Shown in pieces: positions 22,447 through 32,295 of a stretch of DNA of 64,000 nucleotides (the first letter of the stretch is position 1; every line of letters begins with the position of its first letter). Both the position numbers and the translations under genes were made by a program. The notes under the pieces are model-generated. The model worked only from the letters and a program-made list of their open reading frames with translations. It had not been told where the DNA came from and did no database searches. Source of the stretch: Tolypocladium sp. Sup5 PDA-1 (taxonomy: Eukaryota > Ascomycota > Sordariomycetes > Hypocreales > Ophiocordycipitaceae); the NCBI GenBank assembly GCA_000750105.3, contig JPHH03000088.1, positions 1-64,000 on the forward strand. Direction: 5' to 3'.

Positions 22447-24108
22447 TCACCGCCGGCCGCGGCCCCTACCTGCCCCAGACATGCCCGGCATCCCGCCGCC
22501 CATGCCCATCTGCTGCATCATCCCCTGTAGCCCCTGCATGTCCATGCCACCAGGCATCCCACCGCCGCCTCCGCCTCCCAGCATCTTCATCAGCGAGCCC
22601 ATGTCGGGCATTCCGCCGCCGGCGCCGCCAGCTCCGCCCATGCTCTGTAGCCGCTTTTGCATCGCTGCCATCTGCTGGGCCTTGTTGCCGCCGCCCATGG
22701 CCTGCTGTGCCCTCTGCATGTTCTTCATGTTGCCTCCCATCTTCTTGGCCATGCCTGCCATCATCCGCTGCTGCGTCAGCAGGTCCTCCACCTCTCGTAC
22801 CGACGTCCCCGAGCCTCGTGCTATCCTCGTCATCCGGCTGGGCTGCTCAATCAGGATCTTGCCGTCCGAGTCCAGCTCTTTCTCTGTCATGGAATCGCAG
22901 ATGTAAATCATCCGCTTCAGCTTCGCCCCGCCCTCCTCATCGTCCATCCCCTGCATCATGTTGCTCATGCCGGGAATCATCCCAGCCATCTTGGACAGGG
23001 GTCCCATCTTCATGATGTTCGACAGCTGGTCTCTCAGGTCTCGGACTGTAAAGATGCCTTCTTGGATGTGCTTTATGGTATCCTTTTGGTTCAGGTTCAG
23101 GCTCTGGACGTGCTCCACCAAGCCGGCCATGTCGCCCATGCCCAGGAGCTTCTGCACAAACTGCTGGGGCGCAAATCGCTCCAGGTCCAGCATGTGTTCG
23201 CCGGTACCGATAAAAACAATGGGCGTGTGCGTGGCCGCAACGGCAGAGATGGCACCACCGCCGTGCGCATGGCCGTCCGTCTTTGTGATGATGATGGCTC
23301 CAAAATCAGCCGCCTCCTTGAACGCCTTGGCTTGTGACTCGGCTTGTTGACCAATGGACGCATCCAGCACCATGATTGTCTCGTCGGGTCGGATCGCCGT
23401 TTGAATGTCAATCATTTCCTGGAACAAGGCCGCCTCCTGACGATGGCGACCCGACGTATCGACGATGATGATATCGAATTTCTCCTTCTTGAACTGCTCA
23501 ACACCGGCTCGGGCCACGGCGGCGGGATCAGTCTCGGTCAGGGAGCCATAGTACGGAATCTTGGCTTTCGTCGCGTTCTGCTTCAGCTGATCGAAGGCAC
23601 CGGCACGGAACGTATCGGCGCACACCAGGCATGATCGAAAGCCCCGGGTCTGGTAGTGGCGGGCGAGCTTTGTACACGTTGTTGTTTTACCAGCACCCTG
23701 CAGACCGACAAACATGATGACGTTGGGCTTGCCCTTCTTGGGCTTGAACGGGTCCGCGTGCGGATCGACCAGCTTGACCAGCTCATCGAAGACGGCCTTT
23801 TGGATCAGGCGCTTCTTGTTGACGGCGGGGGGCAGTTCCTTGAAGTTGACGGTGCCTTTGATCGACTTTCGCAGTTGTCCGACGAGGCGCACGTTGACGT
23901 CGGCTTCGAGAAGGGCGGCGCAAATCTCTTTGAGCATGGAATCGAAGGCCTATGCGACAGCGCAGGTTCGTAAGTATGCAACTCTCCCGTGGACAGGACG
24001 GCGGGAGGGGCAGCGGCGCAGACTGCTCACCTTTTCGTCGAGGTTCTGCTCCCTCGTCAGGTTGGTGACCGCCGTGTTGATACGGCGGCCGAGATCTTGG
24101 AGAACCAT
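22447..24108 (-). CDS. SRP54: Signal recognition particle 54-kDa subunit (526 aa, 2 exons)
   Basis: GTPase subunit of the cytosolic signal recognition particle. It binds signal peptides and SRP RNA and docks with the ER receptor. Exons: 24108-24031 (26 codons, MVLQDLGRRINTAVTNLTRE) and 23949-22447, with an 81-nt intron. The N domain is followed by the G domain with P-loop GLQGAGKT (108-115), DTSGRHRQE, TKTDGHAHGGG and a GTGEHMLDLE segment. The M domain is Met-rich with the RNA-binding GSGTSVREVEDLL stretch. The tail is Gly/Met-rich and ends GRGRGRR. Length and domain order are normal for fungi. A housekeeping gene unrelated to its neighbours. Confidence 0.97.
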
Positions 24109-24590
24109 CGCGGAGGTTTCGGTGCCTCCTGAGCGAGGGCGTAACTTGCCACGGCGACAATGTGTTGGATGGCAAGAGGGAACAGTTGGCTCCTCAGCAG
24201 TGAGGATGCGATGGTTAGATGGAGTGGAGGTGGGGCAGCGGAGGCAAACTCGGCCAGTGCATCAACCTTTATTCCGGGCAGTGTCAAGGTGTTGCCTACC
24301 CTATAGCCAGCGGTTCATGTCTCAAATCATATTCTTGTCATGCCTGCGTCCAACCTTGTTGCTCTGAGAATTTCGCTCAATTTTCTGCAAAGATGATGTT
24401 GGGATATCTCCTTTCGTGATGAAATGGAAAGTTGATTGCTAACTGAAGCAAGCTATCTCTATGCGTGATGGCCCGCGAGTCTCGTTGCGGTTGAGGTTTA
24501 ACGGTGGCTACTTGTTCCCTTCACATATCTACGTGGGGACGAAGACTCTGTGCTTGTATCAATACTCGCCAAACGAATGCAGAGCTACAA
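24109..24590. other. SRP54 promoter region
   Basis: 480 bp between the SRP54 start and the end of the GH95 gene on the same strand. No gene seen. Confidence 0.6.
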
Positions 24591-27188
24591 CTAATTCAAG
24601 GCCATACCATCAACGTTGACCAGCTTGACATCCTTTCCCTCGTCATGCAGCGTCGCCTTGTCGACCTTTCCATCCGCGTCCCAGCTAAAGTCAACAGCCC
24701 GTCCACCTCTCAACCGCAGGTTCTTGACACTGCCGCCTCCCCAGCTGGAAGGGATCGCGGGACCCAGGACCACCGTTCGAGTCTCATCCTCTTTAGTATA
24801 AGGCGACGGCAGGTCGACGACGAGCATGCTCAGAATCGCGCCGCCAAAGCCAAAGTTGGCGTCAATCTGGAACGGCGCTCTCGAGCCAGAGTACATGTCG
24901 AACCCGTTGCTGGCAAAGTTGGCGTCAATAACCAACCGGAGTTCGGAATACGCCTTGTCCGTGTTGTTGAGTCGCGCCCAGCACGCCGCGCGCCATACCT
25001 TTCCCCATCCCGTGTCGGAGTCGTCTGTGCCCGTCCCGCGGGCCTCGAGGGTCGCCGCGACGGCGTCCTGGATGGTCTTGTTGGTGTAGCCGCCCTGGAA
25101 AGACGAGATCGAGTACCCGGGATACCACCCGACGAGGTTGGACAGGTGTCGGTGCGTGTTCTTGTCGTCGTAGCCCTCCGAATCCGGGAGTTTCCATTCT
25201 TTGACGCCGCCCCAGTCCGTCAAGTGAAGGCCCTTGTCCAGCTTGGCCAACTTGGCAGTAACCTCGTCGCGGAAGCTGGAGTCGCCGTCTCCAATGTAGC
25301 CGATTGAGTTAAGCGTCGCTTCAAAGACTTGATGAATCAGCTGCTGAAAGTGCGTGCATCCGAACGTCGTGGGACCGTGTTCCGGGCTGTTGCATGGGTT
25401 TACGACCAAGGAGCCGTCCTGGGTGTAGATGTCGTCCTGCAGCTGCGACAGCCAGAACTGGGCCACACCCTTGATCAGAGGATATCCTTGATCGCTGAGC
25501 CAGCCGACGTCTCTGCCGTATTCGAAGTTGTCCCAGACGTGCTGCATCATCCATGCAGCAGCAGCAGGGTCTGAACATAATCAGTCATCGCACGCCGAGC
25601 GCCAAGGTGTTCCACTTACAGTTGGCCCATTCAGCACCATCCTTCATGGCAGTGTGTCCAAAGATGTTCATCTCGTTATGGGTCACCCATCCAGAAGCGT
25701 TGTAGAGCAGCCTTGCCGTCTCAGTCCCTCTGGGGACCCATGTATCTCTCATGTAGTTCCAGAGGGCGACCGAGGCTCGTGGGAGCCCCGTCTGATCCGC
25801 AGCCCAATAGTTCATTTGTATGTTGATGTTTGCATGGTAGTCGGAGCTCCAGCTGGGATTCGTTTGTTCTGTCCAGCGACCTTGAAGGTTGGCTGGCAGA
25901 GAGTTCTCGCGCGAGGAGCTAATAAGCATGTAGCGAGAGTAGTCGAAGAGCAGGCTCTCCAGAAAGGGGTCCCCGTTTCCGCTGGCCGAGTAGCGCGAGA
26001 TGATTGTCCGCGTCTCTTCCTTTGCAGAGCCTTGAGGGTCCGGCAACTCGAGAGTGAAAGCTGCAAAGAGAGATTGGTGGTCCGAGGTGTGTTTGGACAC
26101 AAGGTTGTCGTAACTTGAGCCAGCTGCGTTGGACGTCACAGACTCCACGTACGAGTCTGGATCCGACCCCTTGAAGCTGTAGTTGTTGCCGGCGTTTCCT
26201 TTCGTTGCGTCGTAGTTTGTCCCGGCGCCAATCACTAGCGTAAGATCTTTGACCCCGGAAGTTGGGGGAATCGTCAAGAGACCACCGGAGCATTGAGTCT
26301 CGGCGTCGCCAGCAACTTTGGCCATGGCATCGTACTTGAGACCCTCCGGCGGGCCAGTCTGGGTCACACCACCATATCTGGCGTACTTGTCTCCGCAAGT
26401 TGCCTTGGCGAGGTCTGTCGAGACGGCCGAGTTCTCAAACTGGACGGAAATCTGTGGCAGATCCTTGCTTGACGATACATGGTACACGCAGACGTCTGCT
26501 GGGTTGGAGCAGAACAAGGTCGTGCTGTAATCGGCTCCGTCTGCTGTGTATGACGTGGTGTACACGCCAGACTCCAGGTCGAGCGTTCGCTGATAGCTTG
26601 TGTAGCTGCTCCCATGGCTGATGTTGATGTCAAGATTGCCCAAGGTGCGGTATGTACCGTAATTGTCGTTACTCCCCAGGAGACCTGATACGTCTACGCG
26701 GTGTTAGATAATAGTGAATAGTTCCCGGAGAAAAAGGTATGCTTACTGCCAGTTCCCTGGTTGAAGATCCAGCTACGGATCCCTGGCAGGGCGTCGGCCT
26801 TGCTGGAGGAAGGGTTCCCGCCGGTATAGTCCTCCAGGAAAAGTCAATTGTTTTGCTCCACCAGCTTCAATCTCATGGCGTCATACCGAGCTCTCAAATG
26901 GTCCACCAGACCACAGAGAGTCAATGTTTAGTACTATCTTCTCCGCCCCTGGAGGGTCAAACTGAATACCTGCAAGCTGGACGTTAGCTACATCGCCTGC
27001 AATGCACAAACACAAGAGGTATACTTACCCCCAAGTCTACCATTGCCGACGGGGTATCCAGTTTTCAGGATATAATTGTCGCCGGTCCCAGAGGTTGCTG
27101 GCTTTGAAGACCAGAGTGACTTCGCCTCGGCCACAGAAAAGAGCTGCAATAGGCTTACGCCCAAGGTTCCAAACGAGACTGCGTGCAT
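24591..27188 (-). CDS. Secreted GH95 alpha-L-fucosidase (793 aa, 5 exons)
   Basis: Glycoside hydrolase family 95; the best-known activity is 1,2-alpha-L-fucosidase, with some members acting on alpha-galactosides. Exons: 27188-27029, 26969-26887, 26831-26747, 26693-25620, 25570-24591, with introns of 49-59 nt. The signal peptide covers residues 1-22. Landmarks are GYPVGNGRLGG and the LNIDSLWSGGP segment at the N-terminus; ANINIQMNYW with N398 and N400, equivalent to the catalytic Asn pair; WGGVKEWKLPD with E592, the likely general acid; THRHLS; and PFQIDANFGFGG near residue 704. Length is normal. It lies about 9 kb from an FHS-family sugar transporter, which may be relevant to fucose use. Confidence 0.92.
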
Positions 27189-29103
27189 GGTGATTTAATT
27201 GGCCATGAGATGGCTCAATGTTGAACGGACGATGCAGAGAGTTGCGCAAGTCAAGATGGTGAGTTCATGGAGGAGAAACGGATCTTTATGTAGATGTTCA
27301 ACGAACTAAAGTACTGGCCTAGAGAGGTTACATTGAGCGAGTGCTTTCACAGACAGTTCACTGCCCGTGCGTATCATCGCGTCGGCTCTTTGCGCGAGCT
27401 TGTGAGCCTGTCGTTGCATGTCGGAAACGGACTCAAGGAGTCAAGGGAGTATACAAGCCCAAGCGCATTCGGCAATGATCAGCCAACGTCGTCACAAAGA
27501 CTGCTGGCTAGAAACATCGCTTGTGCTAGCCCGTACTATTTGAGAAGGATCATGTGGACCAAGCCCTTCGGGAGTAGTTGATGATGTCAATGCATCAGGG
27601 GCATCGAGGATGAACGGGGTGGCTGCGGGGGAAGTGCGGGGTGCGTGAGCCGACCCGGCCGGGTGGAGTTTGTGGCTACCACCATCGAGTTTCTGGAAGT
27701 TGAAGAAGCGAGTTGTTCCTTCACGGTTGGACTATTGACGCGTCCGGTGATGATCTGGCCTGATCAAGTTTAAGAGCCAGCCCTGTCTCAGGTCAGATTG
27801 ACCAACTCTGTCACTTATATTAGCCGTACGTATGAGGAACGTCTAGAGTCTGACGTTCGGACATGGCAGTGTTCGTGCTAAGCATCTAAATACCCGACGG
27901 AAGCATGTAGTCTTGCAACTGGACGCTTTGAGCTTCCGAGGCTCGTGATAGTGGAAGTAACTAGACTGGCTGCTTCTTGGCTTTGCAGTTCCCGGCCGTC
28001 TTGATCCTTGAGCTGTTTTTGTCTGTTCGATAGCCGAGCGAATGACTTTGCGTTGCATCCAGCCCTACTCGCAACTCGAGCCAGCTGTGTTGGACGTCGT
28101 GGACGCACGTGGCAGTACAACTCCACATCGGCTGTTGCTGCTACTCAGGCTTTAATCATTGTTCCACTTGCACCACAACAGCCATGGAACATGTAGGCGA
28201 GTTTACCACAATAAACTAGATGAAAAGCGATCACATCGATCCAAACTACGACGGAAGCGCGTCGTTCCTCTAGCTTTCATTTTTGCCATGCCCAGAATCG
28301 CGGTGAAATTGCAGCCTCAGTCCGGAATCATGTTTCCCCCAGGTACTGTTCATGGCAACTGTGAACACCTTGTTCCGGATAGTCTTTGAACGCAGCCTAA
28401 CAGCAACCATATTTTGTCATGTTTCTTCGGAATACTTCCACATTCTGCAGGGACTTTATAGGACTTGATGAAGTGGCGTTTAATCAGCATTAGAGATTTT
28501 ACTATCTTATCCCATACACCAGTACTTGAGGCACTGCCCGTCTCCCTAATTTTTCGCGATCTCCATACTATTACTTAGTCTTTCAGTGTGATCTCATAAA
28601 GGTTCGGATTGATACACCAAGGTTGAGGGCTAAGGCGATTTCGACTTATTGAAAAGACGAATGTTGCCAAACGGCGTGGGCGAAAGACCGCTTGCGTGTT
28701 CGGACGGGCGCACGTAGGCCTGGTGACGGACGAGGTGGAACGGCTGTGGGCCATGGAGCGCACCATGGACAAATTTAACCCTGGCTAGTGGGCAGCGACG
28801 CGGTGTCCGAACGCAGCTGAACAGAAGTATGCCTATAGCGTGGCGAAATAAGTTGACTACGAACTTGAGAAAGGCGGTTGAACAAGGCGACCGGCTGCTG
28901 TGTCTGGTACTGATGTAAAATCCGTAAGCTCTAGGTACGATACACGATTGTTTCTTTAAGGCTAAAATAGCGGGAACATCCTCACGATAACATTTATGTC
29001 TGAGTCTGCGACAGCTAGCATGCCACCCCACGCTTTCAATTATATTTTGATCTATTTGAATGGTTGAGTTCGGAATGTCCTCCACATTTCGCACATCCGC
29101 TAC
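27189..29103. other. 1.9-kb intergenic region
   Basis: Upstream of the GH95 gene and downstream of the nitrilase gene. No coding segment with recognisable motifs on either strand. Confidence 0.5.
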
Positions 29104-30381
29104 CTACCCTTCGTGCTCCACCAGAAGAGGCTTCGCAAGCCCAAGTCGCTCCAGCGTGCTGGGAAATGTCGTTGGGTTCGGCGAGTTGGCATCCACAATG
29201 AGCGTCTTGGGCGTCTTGTCCACCAACAGTCGAATCAGGTCCGGACGCATATAGTGGCCACCCTTTGCCCACGCTGTGTGTAAGCACACGTACTTTAAAC
29301 AACGAAAGGGATGACATACAAAATCGGCAAGCCGCTTGGTGAGAAGATTCTCATCTAGGTCGATGTCCGCAATAACGAGGCCTTCAAACGTCTTGGCCGG
29401 ATCCTCGACCGCGCGGGACCCATCTGGGCGGTAGATCCGAGTAAAACCGTTGCCGATTATGGCAGCTTCCCCTTCGACAGCCGCCTCGTCGTTTTGTAGC
29501 CGCTTCGGGAGGTTAAGACGTGCTCCCTCGCGAGTAACGACCTGTGTCGGCGCTAGAGTCCAGGTTCCCGTCTCGTACGCGTACGCAGGCGTCACATGCT
29601 CCGACTGAACCTCAGAACAGGTGAAATAAGGCTCAGGGTGCTTGAGCGACGAGGCGGGAGCAATAACAGGCCATGCAGCGACATGAACCTCCTCGTTGAG
29701 AGAGCAGCCAAGAGCCTTCAGGAAGGGGTTCATCTACACTCGTTAGCAGACACTCCCTCGGCGACCATCATGCCACGCACATTCTCCCAGCAGTTGAGGT
29801 GACCAAGCCTGCCAATCTCCGTCTGCTCAACCATGTTAAGCGAATCGCCGGTCCCCTCTCCAAAGACAAGTCTCTCCACGTGCGTGGGCTTGATCTTGCG
29901 GCGGTGGTTGATGACTGTGCCGGTCGGGTCAATAATGATCTGTGCCATGTATAGGCTATGTCCGTCGAGCTCCGAGTATCCTAGGGAGACGAAGATCTGC
30001 GAAGCTCTCGCAGCGCTTCGGATCCGGTGCATCTCATCCGAGTCGGGGCGCAGGCTATTCTGGTGGTACTCCTTGAGAAGGGGCAGCGAGTCTTGGTAGT
30101 TGACACGCCACTGCCAGTAGGGATATCTTGAGAAGTTAGCCTAGTAAACCCTTCGATGGTCGACTTCATTTACCCCGGGATCCCTACTGCTGTAAGCGTT
30201 CTGTCTGTCACATTAGTCGTTGCGGACACTTACATAACTCTGGAAAGCCAATGAGCCTGCAGCCCTTTTCACCTGCCTCGCAAATCAGATCAATCGTCTT
30301 CTTGACGGACTTTTCAAGATTGAACCATCCGGGCTCGGCCTGAACGGCGGCGGCTTTGTACTGGCGAAAGGTGGCAGGCAT
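29104..30381 (-). CDS. Nitrilase / cyanide hydratase-type carbon-nitrogen hydrolase (358 aa, 5 exons)
   Basis: Hydrolyses a nitrile to acid plus ammonia, or cyanide to formamide. Exons: 30381-30234, 30183-30174, 30126-29781, 29733-29320, 29262-29104. Exon 2 is only 10 nt yet restores the FPELWIPGYP motif. The catalytic triad is intact: E48 (GFPE), K130 (HRRKIKPTHVER) and C165 (LNCWEN). The later segments NEEVHVAAWPV and GGHYMRPDLIRLLVD are typical of fungal nitrilases. The KPTHVER stretch is shared with cyanide hydratases, but sequence alone does not settle substrate. It is transcribed away from the broken carbonic anhydrase gene across a 1-kb shared upstream region. Confidence 0.93.
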
Positions 30382-31381
30382 GGTGACGGGGTTCTGACTA
30401 CGGTGAGTGACAGTTGTGAGATTATCTGTAAATGACAAGTCAAGTGAGGGGTGGAAGTGTGTTAATAATTTGGTAAAGAGCTACTGTGCCCAACGCCTTA
30501 CATGTCTGCCCGACGGCCTGTCGTGTAACAGGGCTGCATCCTCTTGAGCAACGCACCTTGGTCATACGACATGGACCTGCATCAACCGAAGCCCCCATCG
30601 GAGTCGCTCGGTATCTCGAAACGTATCGGGAACCTTATTCCCTCCTATTTCCCGTGTTACGAATTCCCGGGGCGCCCGTGAATTGTAACGGTTCCCCTCT
30701 GCCCATCCAAAGTTACAAAGCGGCCACTGGCACTTGGTAGAGCCCCACAATGGCATGAAATTGAAGATCCAACCCCTCAACTCCGCTGCAACCATCCCAG
30801 CTCCCCTGCGTTTAAACGCACGTCATCTGGTCTCTTGACTTTTGTATTAATAAGATCTCGTTACAATTGCTAGTTGGTGGCTTAATTACTATGGATATTC
30901 GGGGTTCTCGGGCACGTCGGGCTTCACCCTTTAACGTCTTCACAAACATTGATCCACATCAAATATCTCTGAGAGCCGGACCTCACAAAAAGGCCTAGTG
31001 TTCATGACAGCTTTGCAATCCTCGGTGGGTATGATGTAAAAGGGCGTGATACACCCACCGGGCTTTGATCTCTGTGGGTTGTATGAAGGAGAGCTGTGCG
31101 CCCAGCAAATGGGGTCAATTTCATGTTGACTCAGTTAGCCAGCTGAGCTATGGTCTCATACAATGGCTTCTGAAGCGATCAGTGCTTCACGACAGCATGT
31201 GACCCAGTGGTGGAAAGCAAGAAATGAAGTTGTTTTTGTATTAATGGACCTTGTCGAGCTTGTTAACTATAACGTAGCACCATGAACCCTACCACGACTC
31301 CAAGTTGGGAACTCAATACCCACGGCTTGTTTTCGTTGGTATTGCACTATTCGTCGCTCAAGACACGCACGCCTTACACAA
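30382..31381. promoter_or_regulatory. 1-kb divergent promoter region, nitrilase / carbonic anhydrase
   Basis: Non-coding interval between two divergently oriented genes. No specific operator motif was identified by eye. Confidence 0.4.
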
Positions 31382-31959
31382 ATGTCCGTGGCCAAAGAAT
31401 TCGAAGCAGCAAACGAAAAGTATGCTGCATCCTTCGACAAGGTCGATCTTCCGATGCCGCCAGGCTGGTAAGTAGTCCCATCAATTTCACAGGCTGCCCA
31501 GATAGAAGAACTATGTGCCTTATTGTTTTAATAGCAAGGTCACCGTTGTGACATGCATGGATGCAAGACTCGACCCCGCCAAGTTCTTGGGCCTGACTCA
31601 GGGTGATGCGCATACTACGATCCATTGTCATCTCCCAGCAGCTTCTGGGAACTCGCGAAATCGCAATCATCCATCATGTACGTATGCCAGCATCCATCTG
31701 GTCGCTGCATCCAGTGGACTAACCTCATCGCACTTAGACTGACTGCGGTATGCTCACGTTCAAGGATAGCGACCTCAGGGCGAAAGTGAGGAAGGATTTG
31801 GGCGAAAACACCGACCACATGGCCTTCTTGCCGTCCAGGTACCCTAAGGAAAGTGTCGCGGACGATATTGAAACCCTCAAGAAGAGCCCGCTGGTGTTGG
31901 ACGTGCCCATCACGGGCTATACATATGATGCCAAGACTCGCAATATTAACAAGCTGTAG
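31382..31959 (+). pseudogene. Beta-carbonic anhydrase with an internal frameshifting deletion
   Basis: Exons by splice signals: 31382-31467, 31535-31677, 31738-31959. The reading gives VTVVTCMDARLDPAKFLGL, GDAH, then in a shifted frame IVISQQLLGTREIAIIHH, and in exon 3 TDCGMLTF through to ITGYTYDAKT. These are the Zn ligands Cys, His and Cys (TCMDAR, IIHHTDCG) of a small fungal beta-carbonic anhydrase. After GDAH (about 31613) the expected VIRNAGG-containing segment is absent and the frame shifts by one, so about a dozen residues plus frame are lost. No intron boundary can explain this. Either a true pseudogene or an assembly deletion. Confidence 0.75.
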
Positions 31960-32295
31960 TCTTGACGGTGTTTTGTGGGAGCTGGAGCGGCAGGCTCGCG
32001 AAAAAGGACTGATTATAGAAAATAACACTGCCTGAATGTTCAAGCCGGTAATAACATGTCCCATCTTGGCTTGTGCCAGAGACGGTCTGTTGGCTCGGTC
32101 GACCCAGCATCCGTTAGGATCTGTTTGTCAAGTCAATAGCCGAGCGAGTGACTCAATACCGAGCGCGTGACTTTTGAATTATGTCCAAGCCGGTTTCCAT
32201 GGCTTATTTACAAGCTAACTAAACAGACCAGTGGCCGCAAGTACCGGGGGTGTGCGCCGACAATTGCCCTATACAAACGACAAACTATTGATACA
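31960..32295. other. Convergent intergenic gap
   Basis: 3' flanks of the carbonic anhydrase relic and the Zn2Cys6 gene. Nothing else seen. Confidence 0.5.

Noticed and set aside
22211..23337. Several long plus-strand open frames
   Set aside because: They are antisense to SRP54; their Pro/Ser/Cys-rich translations mirror the Gly/Met-rich tail.
24504..25307. 267-codon plus-strand open frame
   Set aside because: It is antisense to GH95 and has no domain.
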